The position numbers and the translations under genes were made by a program. Shown one piece after another: positions 26,501 to 38,340 of a DNA stretch of 64,000 nt; positions within the stretch are counted from its first letter, which is position 1, and the number at the start of each line of letters is the position of its first letter. Source of the stretch: Enoplolaimus lenunculus (Eukaryota; Nematoda; Enoplea; Enoplida; Thoracostomopsidae); the NCBI GenBank assembly GCA_030248215.1, contig JASANG010002048.1, forward strand, positions 1 through 64,000. Direction: 5' to 3'. The notes under the pieces were generated by a model. The model worked only from the letters and a program-made list of their open reading frames with translations, had not been told where the DNA came from and did no database searches.

Positions 26501-29500
26501 ATATTCGATGCATAAGGCAGCGGCACTTGAAATGGGTCTTAATTCCAGATTTAAACCGCAACCCTAATTAGCCCAATTTGAATTTATCGTAAACGATCTC
26601 GGTAAAACATAAAGAAAGCTTTGAATAAACTAATAAATACTTTTCGAACTAAACATATTTAACTGCAAATCATATTTTGATACAGCTATATGAGCTCATA
26701 ATTGATAGGGGATAGGAAGGTATACCTGGGCCCGTAGCCAAGAGGGGCAAGCGGGCTTAACCCCTCCGCTGGAAAAATTTTGACCCTATGACAATTTTCA
26801 ACTTTGTTTGTAAGTCAACGAAGCTTCTTTTAAGCCCTTTCTGAAAATTTTTTAGCCTTTGTAACAAGGCGATTTGGTAGGCCTGACGTATACCTACAGT
26901 CTACAAAAAATAGAACTTTTACAACGATTTACAGTAGTAGTTTACTAGAATTCAGAGGGTACAAAATAAAGAATCTATGAACAGTCTCAAGTAACCCGTT
27001 ACATGAGGGTTTTCTAACCAACGAAGTAGCCTAGGAGTCACAGAGTTCCAACCCCCCACCCTTGTTTATGATTCTTGTCCATTAAACTTTCGAAGCTTTC
27101 TAGTTGGTGACACAAGAACTCTCTTCAAAATGTTCAATCGAACGTAAACATTTATTTCCGAAATCCTGACTACAGCCCTGGTTATACCATCTAAATATCA
27201 CAGAATCACGACATTCGCCTCTCTAAATAGCTTGTCCACCGATATTACGTAACTCGATATCTTATCGTCCTGACGGTTTCTTACTCACAATTACACTTGC
27301 GCTTCGTAAGGCAGCGCCGCTAGCCACGTTTAAATAATTATTATACGGCTCGCGGCACAGAAAAGTATATCGCAATCCTTATTGTTTAGAGTATAATGCT
27401 TTAAACTTAGGCTTAGACTTATCAAACTTCAGTAGCCGTCAGCCAACTAGTCAAGTGGCTGACGGCTATTGAAGTTTGATAAGTCTAAGCCTAAGTTTAA
27501 AGCGTTATAGTCTAAACAATAACGATTGCGGTATACTTTTCTGTGCCGCTCGCCACGTTTAAATAATTATTATACGGCTCGCGGCACAGAAAAGTATAAC
27601 GCAATAATTATTGTTTAGAGTATAATGCTTTAAACTTGGGCTTAGACTTATCAAACTTCAGTAGCCGTCAGCCAACTAGTTGTTAAGTGGCTGACGGCTA
27701 TTGGAGTTTGATAAGTCTAAGCCTAAGTTTAAAGCATTATACTCTAAACAATAAGGATTGCGTATTCTTTTCTCTCCCCCCGCCCTTAAAAAATATTTAT
27801 ACGGCCCGCGGGCCAGGTAAACACACCCCTCTCCTTCTTCTTAGAGTATAATTCAATCTATATTCTTAGACTTATCAAACTTCAGTAGCCGTCAGCCACT
27901 TGACAACTAGTTGGCTGACGGCTACTGAAGTTTGCTAAGCCTAACTAACATTACAAGGTAACCACTCACACATATACTATCTTTTCTGTGCCGCTCGCCA
28001 CGTTTTAAATGAATTATTATACGGCTCGCGGCACAGAAAAGTATACCGCAATCCTTGTTCTTTGAGTATAATACTTTAAACTTTAGCTTAGACTTATCAA
28101 ACTTCAGTAGCCGTCAGCCACTTGACAACTAGTTGGCTGACGGCTACTGAAAGTCAGCCTAAGTTTAAAGCATTATACTCTAAACAATAACGATTGCGGC
28201 ATACTTCTTTCCCCTCCCCACGTTTAAATAATTATTACACGGCTCGCGGCACTGAAAGTATATCTCAATCCTTATTGTTTAGAGTATAATGCTTTAAACT
28301 TGGGCTTAGCTTATCAACTTCAGTAGCCGTCAGCCAACTAGTTGTCAAGTGGCTGACGGCTATTGGAGTTTGATAAGTTAAGCCTAAGTTTAAAGCATTA
28401 TACTCTAAACAATAACGATTGCGGTATACTTTTCTGTGCCGCTCGCCACGTTTAAATAATTATTATACGGCTCGCGGCACAGAAAAGTATACCGCAATCC
28501 TTGTTCTTTAGAGTATAATACTTTAAACTTTAGGCTTAGACTTATCAAACTTCAGTAGCCGGCCACTTGACAACTAGTTGGCTGAGTATGATAAGCCTAA
28601 GCCTAAGTTTAAAGCATTATACTCTAAACAATAACGATTGCGGCATACTTTTCTGTGCCGCTCGCCACGTTTAAATAATTATTATACGGCTCGCGGCACT
28701 GAAAAGTATACCGCAATCCTTATTGTTTCGAGTATAATGCTTTAAACTTAGGCTTAGACTTATTATCAAACTTCGTTAGTCGTTAGCCAACTAGTTGTCA
28801 AGCGACCAAATTATCGTACATCAAACACCTGCTTTCTACAGTGTCAGGCATTGTTTTACCTCTTCTAGTGACCGGTTACGTTGTTGTGTTTGTTTTTGAC
28901 GAAGTATCATCAATCCAGCTACAATATCCGTTGGAACAAGATCGAGATCGGTGAAAAATTCTGATAACAACTGACCAATTTCACGAAATGAATTCTATAA
29001 ACCAATTATTATCATATAGTTTTTAGTAATGTTTCAAAAAAATAGGTTTTTCATAAAACACTGTCATCGGGCAATTGGCCAGAGTATACGTTTTGAAATG
29101 TCAAAACAAGTTACAAAATAAAACCGAAAACCGACAAATCAGTTGCATCAAATGATATTATTAATTGTTTTAAGAAATGATAAATACTGGGCCAATGCAG
29201 TGCCGGCGGAAGCACCCCCAATTGGGATCCCCGACCCTTGAAAAGATCCATCTTGGCAAACTAACGTCAAGACTAACTTTCTCAACATCGCTGAATCCCG
29301 TACAGCAGCATAATATACGAAACCGTTTCTTCCAGCTGCTTCGGTAGGCTATCAGCATTTTCCTGAAACAATAAATGTGTATTAAAAAGTTTGCACCAAA
29401 AAAAATTATTCAAAATCCGTTGCTGAGACATGCCTTATGTCGCTGCGCCACGCAGCCCGCCTTTCCAACTACTGTTACCGTCGGCTATTTGTCGATACAT

Positions 29501-32500
29501 ATGACGCCGACAAGCATACAACATACTTACATTGCATGTATTGCATATGCGATAGGACAAGCATGTCTGACAAGCTTACAAATCATTACATTGTATGTGT
29601 ATGGTAAAATACAGTAACACCTTCCAGAACACAAGTGATCGCTTTTTGGTGGTACACGGGCCGTATTCAAGGGGGGCCCTGGGCTCAGTCCCCCTGGAAA
29701 CGTTTGCCCCCATAGAGAATTTTAAACCTTGCTTGTAACTCATTGAAAACCCTTGAATGCCCCTCCTGAAAATTTTTAAGCCCCCCCGTAGCAAGGCGAG
29801 CTGGCTATGGGCCTGGTGATGAAGGAGTTGTTTTGATATACAAAGAGTTCAAAACTGATACGTATAATGAGCAATAGTTCGTACCTGCGCCTCCAATCTC
29901 GAGTGGGTGCAGCCAAGCGTCTATGACAGGAAACATCGGCAGCAAATCGTGAATCCGATGGTGTCTTGAGCCTTTTATTTACACTTTCACATCCTTTGTT
30001 AGAACTATTGAGACCTCCTGATCGAGAGGACTGGTATTTATGAAGTCGTACCCAACGCCGACCCGCAGGATCATACGATGCCCAGACTGTGATTATCATC
30101 ACGATAAAAAACAACACATACCACACGGTAATTGCTAAAATTACTGAAACACTTTAAATATATAACTACAACGCACAATTTATGCACTATTTTCACGCAA
30201 CGATAATCCCGTCAAATGTCATATAGTCCAATCCCCGTCAGAAATATCTAGATCCGCCCCTGAAGACAGCTACTATTTTGGACACTTTTAAGCATTCGAG
30301 CCAATGTCCCTAAACGAACTTTAATTATTTTAGTATGATTTATATGTTTTCAAATTTTTCTTTCAGTAAGTTTGGATTTCATAGTATTGAAACTCACTTA
30401 ATTACATTGAAAATCATCGCGTAGTATCTGGGGGCAGAGGTGTAAGTGGGTATAGATTTCTTTACATCGGCCCGCCGCGCCTTTACCCGTGGAAGTATCA
30501 TAATTTACTTGCGGATATACCAACGTCAACATTTTCTTACCCGACCCGCGTTTACCCTGTGGTCGTGTGCAATTCTGTCTGGGGCACTGAAGCAAGTGGC
30601 CAGATTAGCATTTATAGCGCCATGTTAAGCAAATGCGGTAAAATATCGCAGAGTTTGTCTCTCACCATAGTCCCAAAATTTTTTAATATGTAAAATATCA
30701 AACGAGGCAGAAACAAAAACGTTTCGTGTAGAAATAAATAGAATCCGCTTTACAACATACTGAGAAGTAGGGTCGATCCAAACGGATATACAGTGTAGTA
30801 GCGTTCAAACCAAACAATGCTCGCCGTACAAATAAGTATTTGAGCGATAAACACAACTGAAACACAGTAAACCAGACCGTGTTAATTATACCATCGTAAA
30901 CGCGTAGCCTAAGCCCACTGAATCCGTATAACTAGGGGGGCGCTAGGAAGGGCTTACCATTCCCATGGAAAAATTTTACGCCTCGCCTAGAAAAGTTCAA
31001 AACTTGTTTGTAAATCATAGCAAACCCTTATTTGCGCATCCTAAAAAATTTTCCAACCCCGTCTTACAACTTGAGCTGACTACGGGTTTGAAGCGCACGC
31101 CTAACCTTAATCCTCAACGTCCGACTCCCAAAATCCCTATCGGTGTCCCTACCTCCCAGTGCGTAAGCTCTCATAAACACATGGGTTTTAAATCCGTAGA
31201 AAAGTAAACAATAACATGCTTTGTTATTTATATTGCGGTACACATGGTTCTACCTAGGATTTAATTCGGCAAGGGTCACACCAAATTGGACTCCGAGTCT
31301 CAAAGACTACAGGACTTTAAATTTGGGAACCTTAGACTTATTTTTATGTTTAGAGTTAGGCTTAGGCTTAATAGAAGGAAAGCCCGTACAGCATGGGCAT
31401 CCCTATTAAAGTAACATTTTCTTATTAAGACACGGATTTGTTATATTCCGAATTTTCGAACAACGATATGCTTTTTAAATCCTGGGGATGGAATCGCCAC
31501 TGCTTTTGCCACGACTTGTATAGCTTCGAGTTGTGCTACAACCTACATTTTGAAACAGGTCGGCACAGTCAACCATGGCCTCAAACCAGGCTCGTCGCCA
31601 GCTCACCTTGCTAGGGGGGCTGAAAAATTTTCAGGAGGGGCATTCTAGGTTTTTAATGACTTACAAGCAAGATTGAAAATTTGCTACTAGGGGGCAAAAA
31701 TATTTTTGGGGGGCTGAGCCCCTCCTGGCCGCCCCCATTGTCTAACTAAAATGACGCAATATCGGCACGGAAAAATTTATTTTAGTACCAGAAGACATGG
31801 CAAAATCAAATTTGAGGTGAAATTATAAGCTATACAATGTTCATCGTATAACACATCACGTGTAAATTTTTCTTTAAAATTTATAGCTTTATACGATTAG
31901 GTTTTAGGCTTAAGCTTAGGCTTAGGCTTAGGCTTAGGCTTAGGCTTAGGCTAAGGAATATGCCTATAACACTATTCCGCCCCTGTTCTTACGGGATGTT
32001 TATTCAAAAAACTGAAAAATTTTGCTGTTCGGAGTGTTGTACACAGGTAAAATGTTGCACGAGTTATTGCCCTTCCTATACACAAAAACACACCGCTAAC
32101 CGCCACTTTGAAGGTGTTGGTACTCAGGCATCACTATCGTACTGCGCGTGTCCGTCAACAACTCACCCAGCGCCCTCGTGCAGAACTCGTGCTATCGCAC
32201 TCGTTCCACACTTTTGCGTACACTCCTTCTTCATTTACTTGCGTAGCAAGAAAGCGATGCTCGCGTGCACGCACTCGCCGCACTTTGTTCGGCACGTGCC
32301 GCACACTTGACGCATCGCAGCAGCGTGCGTTCATATCTCGGAAAAACGCAACACCGTGCTACAATTATTACTTAAATAAAACCCTTTCACAAGTGCAACA
32401 TTTTGCTGTAAGAAACTTGCAGCTGCAATATGCACGTAGAAGTTAACTACACCGAAATTCTCACTGCAAAACTTGCACGTGTGAATCCGGCTTTAAACAT

Positions 32501-33388
32501 AAGCAACTTTGCGAGTCGACAAGTTTACCCAATCGAGCATAAAGGGCCCGAGCAACCATCTGTCGTGGTCGATCATCCAAAACAGTGCCTCGACAACTTG
32601 TTGCTGCAGTTGCCAACTCTGCTGCCAGAGCTCCAGCAAGTACTGCTATATGCCCAAGAGACAAGTACCAAAGGTATAATGAAGCCCTTTGGTCGGTATT
32701 TACCCGAGTTCGGGCTGTCAATAACGGAAGATGCGCAAACCATGCGATGAGCCTAAAATGAAAAAAATAATTTTGAATGAAATATAACAAGAAGAAATGA
32801 TTAAAATAGAAGTAATCATGGCCGAAATAATAAGGAAACGAGAGGATAAGGCATGCGACCTAAAACTGGGTTTTGACCCTCGTGGCGTAAAACTGTACTG
32901 TTGAATTAGTACCTTTTGTCATATACGTTTCTGTAAGTCGGCTTACAATAGACGTGTTCCGGTTTAAATGGAAAAATCTGCAGAAGTGCAAATTTCAGTA
33001 CGTTTTAAGAACAGATATTAACGCAAGTTCTATTTTAAACAATTCATTTTAGCAACACCGAGTATCTGACATTTTAAACTATAAATTTCAATTTCAGAGT
33101 ATACCAGATCAGCTGGTTTACGTTGAATAGTGTTCCATGTGCAAGTTTAGTTCGATGAAATCTGTTTCACAAAACTGTAAGTTCTCGCTGCAAAAACATG
33201 ACCGTATAAAGTTACATTCAAAAAAATCTGTTTTTAGCATAAGAATCTGTTTTTAACATAAGTTTTAAGAAGCAACCGAGCTAACATTCTTACCAAATGA
33301 CATTGATAACACTGTGAAATACAGCAGGTATCACTAAATCGTCAGAACCAACAGCCCAACGGCGACCAAATGCTACTAACCCAGGCAT
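11179..33388 (-). CDS. DAGLA: Sn1-specific diacylglycerol lipase alpha, 20 coding exons
   Basis: This integral membrane serine lipase hydrolyses diacylglycerol to the endocannabinoid 2-arachidonoylglycerol. Exons in coding order: 33388-33294, 32752-32529, 30856-30761, 30143-29885, 29362-29278, 28994-28860, 25991-25914, 25285-25161, 24870-24690, 24327-24244, 23186-23109, 21057-20980, 19812-19679, 18207-18139, 17550-17478, 16810-16374, 14895-14766, 14290-14211, 12901-12189, 11504-11179. All junctions are GT-AG, all phases agree, and the sum is 1160 codons with the stop. The start [19 protein letters not shown] matches the family N-terminus. Four membrane segments lie near residues 20-44, 57-83, 100-123 and 135-160. 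The lipase core runs about 430-745: GHSLGGG (Ser518), VGKDIV (Asp570) and [10 protein letters not shown] (His735). The Ser-to-Asp spacing of 52 equals that of human DAGLA as I recall it (S472, D524). A cysteine-rich stretch (WCCCC ... EDNCCSCN) is conserved. The segment between Asp570 and His735 is about 40 residues longer than in human. The C-terminal ~350 residues are low-complexity and unlike human except near the core. The human length is 1042. Confidence 0.95.
16030..16160 (-). mobile_element. tRNA-like SINE fragment in DAGLA intron 16
   Basis: On the minus strand it reads GCTCCTTTAGCTCAGTGGTC ... GGGGTTCGAATC, an A box and a B box at tRNA spacing. There is no matching acceptor stem. The neighbouring block ACGTCTTGTAGAGATTTTGC recurs at 20669-20700 beside a more decayed head, showing a dispersed family. 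Other tRNA-like heads: 24463-24530 (plus), 45283-45330 (plus), 23330-23400 (minus). Confidence 0.55.
16374..16810 (-). CDS. DAGLA: DAGLA exon 16, enlarged regulatory loop and catalytic histidine
   Basis: Encodes residues 599-743. It starts [12 protein letters not shown], corresponding to human WRIIVGATKC, and ends with [15 protein letters not shown], which carries the catalytic histidine (His735). Between these lie about 120 polar residues rich in Asn, Ser, Pro and Gly. In mammalian DAGLA this position holds a shorter regulatory loop, so the loop looks expanded here. The acceptor is TTTCAG and the donor is GTAATT. Confidence 0.93.
18173..18387 (-). repeat. Tandem duplication of the intron 13/exon 14 boundary of DAGLA
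   Basis: Two ~107 bp units, 18173-18278 and 18279-18387, are about 95% alike. Each holds, in gene orientation, ~70 bp of intron ending in a T-rich tract and CAG, then the first ~35 nt of exon 14 (GAAACCAGGAGTTGAATACA). Only the unit nearer the donor continues into the full exon 18207-18139. The other unit carries a decoy acceptor at 18315-18316 and a truncated exon copy (18314-18281). The high similarity implies a recent event. Confidence 0.9.
18484..18888. mobile_element. hAT-like MITE with GGAAACG iterons, second copy
   Basis: Begins GGGGTGTAACCGGATATCCG followed by repeated TTTCTGTTTCC, and ends TTTCCGTTATCTTTACTATT ... GTTTACACCC. It lies in DAGLA intron 13, about 100 bp upstream of the exon 14 boundary duplication. 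Confidence 0.7.
19490..19653. mobile_element. MITE of the GGCCCGTAGCC family
   Basis: Left end GGGCCCGTAGCCATAGGGAG; right end ACTGGCCACGGGCG. Inside are a G-run facing a C-run and a GAAAAAAGTTTGCC core. Similar ~160 bp copies: 26727-26885, 29654-29815, 30930-31090, 31590-31745, 34160-34325. Termini of this kind are common in invertebrate MITEs. Confidence 0.65.
19679..19812 (-). CDS. DAGLA: DAGLA exon 13, catalytic serine exon
   Basis: Translates to residues 507-550 with [18 protein letters not shown], the nucleophile elbow GxSxG of alpha/beta hydrolases (Ser518), followed by the family motif FAPPGGLL. The acceptor is TTTATAG and the donor is CTCAC followed by GTAAGG. The exon sits between two MITEs: one ends 25 bp past its donor (19490-19653), and the other starts 38 bp upstream of its acceptor (19851-20427). 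Confidence 0.95.
19851..20427. mobile_element. MITE with ~95 bp terminal inverted repeats in DAGLA intron 12
   Basis: The left end ATGCCCCAAACAGCTATTTG pairs with right-end CAAATAGCTGTTTGGGGCAT. The match continues through GCTGTTCGGGGCAGC and TACTGGAAT with small gaps, giving one of the longest terminal inverted repeats in the window. No coding frame was seen. Confidence 0.85.
26019..26386. mobile_element. MITE with TTAAGTA iterons in DAGLA intron 6
   Basis: Left end GGCTGAATTTTCGAAACACA; right end reversed GGCTGGGTTTCTGAAATCG. Both are followed by several ACTTAAGTA motifs. Its left end lies 27 bp upstream (in gene sense) of the exon 7 acceptor. Other copies: 56364-56716 (CCT4 intron 7) and 59886-60183 (CCT4 intron 11). 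Confidence 0.7.
27322..28802. repeat. Tandem array of ~220 bp hairpin (palindromic) units in DAGLA intron 6
   Basis: About seven units, starting near 27344, 27574, 27803, 28019, 28239, 28466 and 28683. Each unit has a left arm (CGGCTCGCGGCACAGAAAAG, then GAGTATAATGCTTTAAACTT, TTAGGCTTAGACTTATCAAA and CAGTAGCCGTCAGCCA), a short centre (ACTAGTTGTCAAG), and the reversed right arm ending CTTTTCTGTGCCGCTCGCCA. Units are joined by CACGTTTAAATAATTATTAT. The third unit is degraded and the seventh has only a left arm. The array begins 58 bp past the donor of DAGLA exon 6. No coding frame is present. Confidence 0.9.
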
Positions 33389-34159
33389 TACTTATTAATC
33401 ATTCTAGAATTCAAGTTAAAGTTGAAATCAGAGTCTACCATGAGAGAGGCAGTTGTTTCGAATCTCTAAGATTTTCAATCAAAAATCAATTCGATAAAGT
33501 GTAAAGTCATTGCTTCACTGTGAATAATCGATAAAGGATTTGCCAAATCTACATCTTTAAGAGTTAACATTTTTTCCGGTCGTTTTTTGATGTCGGCCCT
33601 GACAACCAAACTTCTCGCTACTCAGCTGAAATTATTCTTACAGGGTTAAAATACGTATCACGACAATTCGTCGACCCCGAAAAGTGGACGTCCATCATTA
33701 TGCTTAGACTTAGGATTCGGATTATGCTGATAGTGTTCTGCTTTAGAATACTAGAATTACACTTTGGCTTACGAATATTCTTAGGTGTACACTGTCGAGC
33801 AACAAGTTATCGTAGATTTGTTAAAATAGCATCAGAAACATTTTGCGGTAATTTCACAAATTGAATTGTATAAAAATATTTAAATATTTCACAAATTGCA
33901 TACACAAGACGACTAAAATGTTACAAAACTTCAACTGTGAGCAACTGTTTTTAGTGAGTTTGAAACGTTATTTTAATATCGATAAACTTGAAGTTACGTT
34001 ACAAAATTAGTATTTTACTATTGTATTTAATACCACCAGTTATGGCATTAAATTACTGAAATAAAACTTACAAATAAAACGTTTTGTCATATGACCCATT
34101 CGTTTGTGCCTTTATGAAGTCGGCTTTTTTTGACAAAAATACTACTGCGCGGCTCATGC

Positions 34160-34325
34160 AGGCCCGTAGCCAGCCCATCTTGCTAGGGGGCTAAAAAACT
34201 TGCAGGAGAGGCATTTAAAGGTTTTCAATGACTTGCAAGCAAGATAAAAAATCTTTTAGGGGGGGCAAAATTTGTCCAGGGGGGGTTGAGCCCCAACTAA
34301 CCCTCAAAGGCAATGGGCCGATGCT
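34160..34325. mobile_element. GGCCCGTAGCC MITE copy upstream of DAGLA
   Basis: Starts CAGGCCCGTAGCCAGCCC and shows AGGGGGGCTAAAAAACTTGC, then TTTTCAATGACTTGCAAGCA, GGGGGGGTTGAGCCCC and CAATGGGCC. It lies about 770 bp upstream of the DAGLA start codon. Confidence 0.65.
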
Positions 34326-34450
34326 AATGTATGTATAAAATCCATGGCAACAAGTAGCTTCATGTTTTAACGACCAAACCGTTTACAACATTGCCTTTTG
34401 TAGCAATTAAAACTTGGCCACTTGCCCTCATGCGCAATAAACACGAATCT

Positions 34451-35146
34451 ACGACAATTCGTCGTCTGACATCTCGTCGATCCCGACAACATGTCGCCTT
34501 GATAATTTGTCGACCGTGACAACTTGTTGCGCCGACATCTCGAGATGCCGACAACTTCTCACCTCGACAGCATGTCGACCGGCACAACCTGTCGCCCCAA
34601 AAATCCCGTCAACCCCGATATCTCGTCGACACCGACAACTTGTCATCCGATCCCGATCGCAATGCTTTTCAAGCCTAAATTTGCGCTTTTCTACCGTTTG
34701 AGAGCGCCGAAATGTAGTCATTTTTGAAATATCAAACGAAAAATGAAAATAACAGCAAAAAACTCTTGTTTTTGATGACTGTATAAACACACAAAAATAA
34801 ACCACAAAAATTGATTATGTGGTACAAACAATTTGCAGCAAATCGTCGGTACGACGGTAAAATATTAATGCTACTAGCTGACGGAGCAGTTTCCGGGTTG
34901 ACGAGTTGTTTTACCCACTGGCTGTCGACAAATTATCGGGTTGACGAGTTGTCTTACCTGCTGGCAGGCGACATTTTGTCGGGTCGACAACTTATCGTAC
35001 CTTCTGGCAGGCGACAATTTGTCGGGTCGACGAGTTGTCGTACCTACTGGCCGGCAACATGTTGTCGGGTAAACGAATCGTCGGGGACAACCAAGCATCG
35101 GAGTACGAGTTATTGGGCGACGAGTTGTCGGGCGACGAATTGTCGT
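34451..35146. mobile_element. Foldback-like MITE with CGACAA iterons
   Basis: The left part (34451-34640) holds about ten copies of CGACAA(C/T)(A/T)TGTCG-type motifs. The right part (34890-35146) holds as many in the opposite sense, with a GGTCGACGAGTTGTCGTACC unit repeated about every 45 bp. The extreme ends ACGACAATTCGTCG and CGACGAATTGTCGT are inverted repeats. Relatives with the same motif: 19040-19200, 33660-33815, 40710-40880. Confidence 0.7.
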
Positions 35147-36575
35147 GATATCTATGAGAACATTATGACAACCTGCGTTCCAAAAATAATATATATACAA
35201 AATGCATCGTTTAGCAATTATTAAGCGTATACGCAGTACAAAATGTCTATAAGATGTGACCGCCCTCGCATGCTTGAGCGTCATACGTTTGTACTCATTA
35301 GGCGATGGGTAAATGTCTCAAATCCGAAGATTCCAGCGTTGAAATCCTGTCTTGAAACTAAAATGTCAACGACGATAAACTTATGTATGAGAAATTAATG
35401 CCAAGTGATCCGTAATTTGTTAACTAAGAATTAATCTTTGTTTCGTTTATGCATTGGAGACTGGCAGTTGTTCTGAGCCTGTTTTGAAGCAAATTGCAAA
35501 ATAGTATCTTTGATCTCCTAGTCTGTCATGAGCGCAGGGTCAGTATGTATGCCGGCTCTCGACCTGTCTACCTCTCTGGGAGCTTTCGGCACTTGGGGAC
35601 CCTCCGTAAAACCAAACTGCTAAGCGATTTGTGCAACTTTTGCACCCTCTGGAGCATTTCATCATTACATCGTGTGGTCACACGAAGTTTTCGAAAATTT
35701 TCAGAAATTTTGAGCGCAACTGCTAGTTTTTCATTAAGTTTTTAGATCGCTATATTGCGCCCGAACGTATGTGCCTTCTGTATTGGGATAAGATGCTGCG
35801 CGCCTACTTGATACCTTACTATAGGAGGGGCTTTTTATACCCTAGCCGGTGCCCTGAGTGTCAGAGTATAAAACCCTCTATGGGTCCATACCAAATATTG
35901 AAAAAAAAACTGCAGTTAATATTCATAGGTTTTTGAACCCATATTTAGCTAAACGAAGCCGCGATGCAATTTTGCAAACTATAAACCAATCAACAACGGG
36001 TGCCAGTTCAGTGTTTCTGGTTTAAGCTTTCTATTCAACAGTCGCCATTCATTGTGTTTTGCTTACGTAATCAAACTGCGCAAGCAAAACCTATATTTGC
36101 ATGCGGCGAATAGGATTATTCTAATTTTGCCTGATCAAAAAAACGCGTAGAAAACATTGACTCGAGTATTAATATGGCGAGGGCATGGGGCGTAGCTTGG
36201 ATTTCATTTCGGAAGGGTACAATCTCGTTTAAAAGTTGTTTTTTGCCAGCAAACGTTTCCAACAAAATTTGGGATTTAAGGATGAAGCAGATTATTTGGA
36301 AGCCTTAAAAATTGTATTTTCTAGTATCTCCAAAAATTTCAGGGAATATATGTTTATCTTTTTTATTTCTCTTCGTATACGGCCCTTGCAGCGGCAGGAT
36401 ATTTCTAGAATGTCTAAAAGTTTGTCTAAAACAACACACACGCGCGCAAGAAGAATCTAAATTAGATTTGTTTTCATAGAAAAACAATAGTTGTCGGTAA
36501 ATGGTCAAGTTCATATATGTATAATACACCGTATACGGATCAAAACAACATAATATACTCCAAGTAAGTCTAATA

Positions 36576-37001
36576 CTGACCCGAATGAAAGAGGGTGCGT
36601 AAATTATTTATCATCTCCGGAGGGAACTGCTCTCGATATTCGGTTCCGGACACTTATTTACTTTTCAATCCAGATCCTATTATTTGAACCACGCAGTTGA
36701 ACTTTTGCCAGCCGTTGACTATGGTTTAAGTTCATTACATTATGAATATACTTTTAAGACTTGAGTATGCTGCTATGAATATAGGTAACGCTATACTTTG
36801 ACTAATTAGTCAAATTTGTAACAGAACATAATTTGGACCAGGAAGCATTCGCAGTTATGACGTTTATGGACTAATTTCTAACCTTGGGCACTAGCCATTT
36901 ACGGACACTAATTAGGGAAATACACTTCTGTTGATTCAGACTCAATATAGGAACCTTGAATCTTATTATATACATCCTTCCTCTAATTCGGGTCGCCACA
37001 G
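36576..37001. mobile_element. Second copy of the 3540-3976 MITE
   Basis: Begins CTGACCCGAATGAAAGAGGG and ends CTCTAATTCGGGTCGCCACA(G). Interior blocks (CTCCGGAGGGAACTGCTCTC, CTTATTTACTTTTCAA) align in the same order with 3570-3650. It is more diverged than the first copy. Confidence 0.65.
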
Positions 37002-38340
37002 TTCGGTATAACTGTGCAGCGTTCAGCGCCCCCCCCATGACCGTCAAACCAGGACCCCGTCTGGTGTCGTGTTCGCTGCCTTAACCTGCCCAATTATTGC
37101 CGCAGTAAGTGACAAATCTAGGGGAGACGGGGGTGAATCTTTCCACCGGCCTTGCTGTGCTGACTATTTTACAACCCAAATGGTTAATCTCAAACTCACA
37201 ATGCATTTTGTAGCCAAATAGGTGAAAAATATGGTGAAATTCCATCACGAATTCATCATTTTTTGAGCCTGCAGCGTAATTTGGTCAGTTCTAAAATTCA
37301 AAAATATTGCTAAAAACGGACTTAAAAGCAGCAAAATTTAAAGACATATAAGTATCCTCATCCATCCGATAATCCTGGATCCGCCGCTGCCCGCACCACT
37401 GCTACGGGCAGGGCCGGACAGTCACCCCAAATATACCCCCGTATTTGGGGGGCCCACCCGTAAACGGGCCCCACCCTAATAGGTTGAAACAAAAACGGCT
37501 TAAGTTTTAAAATGCGCCTGGCTTCTAGCGCGTTTCGCTCGTGAGTTTGGCGGCCCCCACCCTGGAATTTGGGGGGAGCCCCACATCTGCCTGCTCCGGC
37601 ACTGGCTACGGGTTTCACTTTTGCTCCAAAAGCTACAAAAACAACGAATCCAACCATAACAAGTACCTACAGAAATGTAGTAATACGTATATAATAAAGG
37701 AAGAAACTTCGCGAGCAAAGCGACCGAGAAGCCAAGCACAAGTTTAGCATTAACTCGTAAAATAAACATTTTGTTTTAAAACGCTGAGAGGCTGTTACGC
37801 CCCCCTACCTGTCCTTCTCGGCCGAACATAGTGTTACTTGGCGGTAGGCGAAACGATTTTAAATCAAATGCAGGGTAGTTTTTTGTAAAATACCGGGTTT
37901 GGCTTAAGCTGCTTGTTAACAGAGGCCCTAAATGTGTTTTTAAAGCCACAATTCTGGGTTTACTACAACTATCCAAACTAAATCATTTGCTCTGGATTCA
38001 AAAATAGCTTAAAAATTTTGCAGAAACTATAATTTAAACGACATTTATAATTATTAGATAGCTACACTACTCAATCCATCAATTTCCCTTTCGTTTTTTC
38101 AATATTTCTTTTTTGAAAACAAAATTAGAACCAAAATTCCAACCAGTATAATGTTCGTAAACACTGGTAGATCAAAAAGGAAGGACGGGGGGTCAGTGAG
38201 GAACCGAAGATTTCTTTCCAAGTGAACCCAGATGTCAGGTTCATTATATGGGGTTGAAGCAATTTTTAGCGAAATATGGGCGATACTCAATATTAGTGAC
38301 GCTGGGTGAAGTAAATCCAGACGGGCTTCACGTTATAACT

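Noticed and set aside
27322-28802. Possible CRISPR array
   Set aside because: The repeats are long palindromes without unique spacers, in an animal intron.
31900-31955. TTAGGC array as an internal telomere
   Set aside because: It lies within a MITE with recognisable ends and is only eight units long.
31960-32446. Two overlapping plus frames of 112-116 codons in a GC-richer stretch
   Set aside because: They lie in DAGLA intron 2, have no motif, and have no phase-compatible splice sites that I could see.
32430-32750. 106-codon plus-strand frame
   Set aside because: It is the antisense shadow of DAGLA exon 2 (32752-32529).
35494-35745. 83-codon plus frame
   Set aside because: No motif and no splice context; composition like the surrounding non-coding DNA.
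37358-37769. Overlapping frames rich in Gly, Ala and Arg
   Set aside because: The GC-rich stretch is a dispersed repeat; a second copy of its CTCCGGCACTG end lies at 39625.
38099-38290. 63-codon minus frame with a hydrophobic tail (possible tail-anchored protein)
   Set aside because: No family resemblance, no supporting exon, and placed among repeats; too weak to call.
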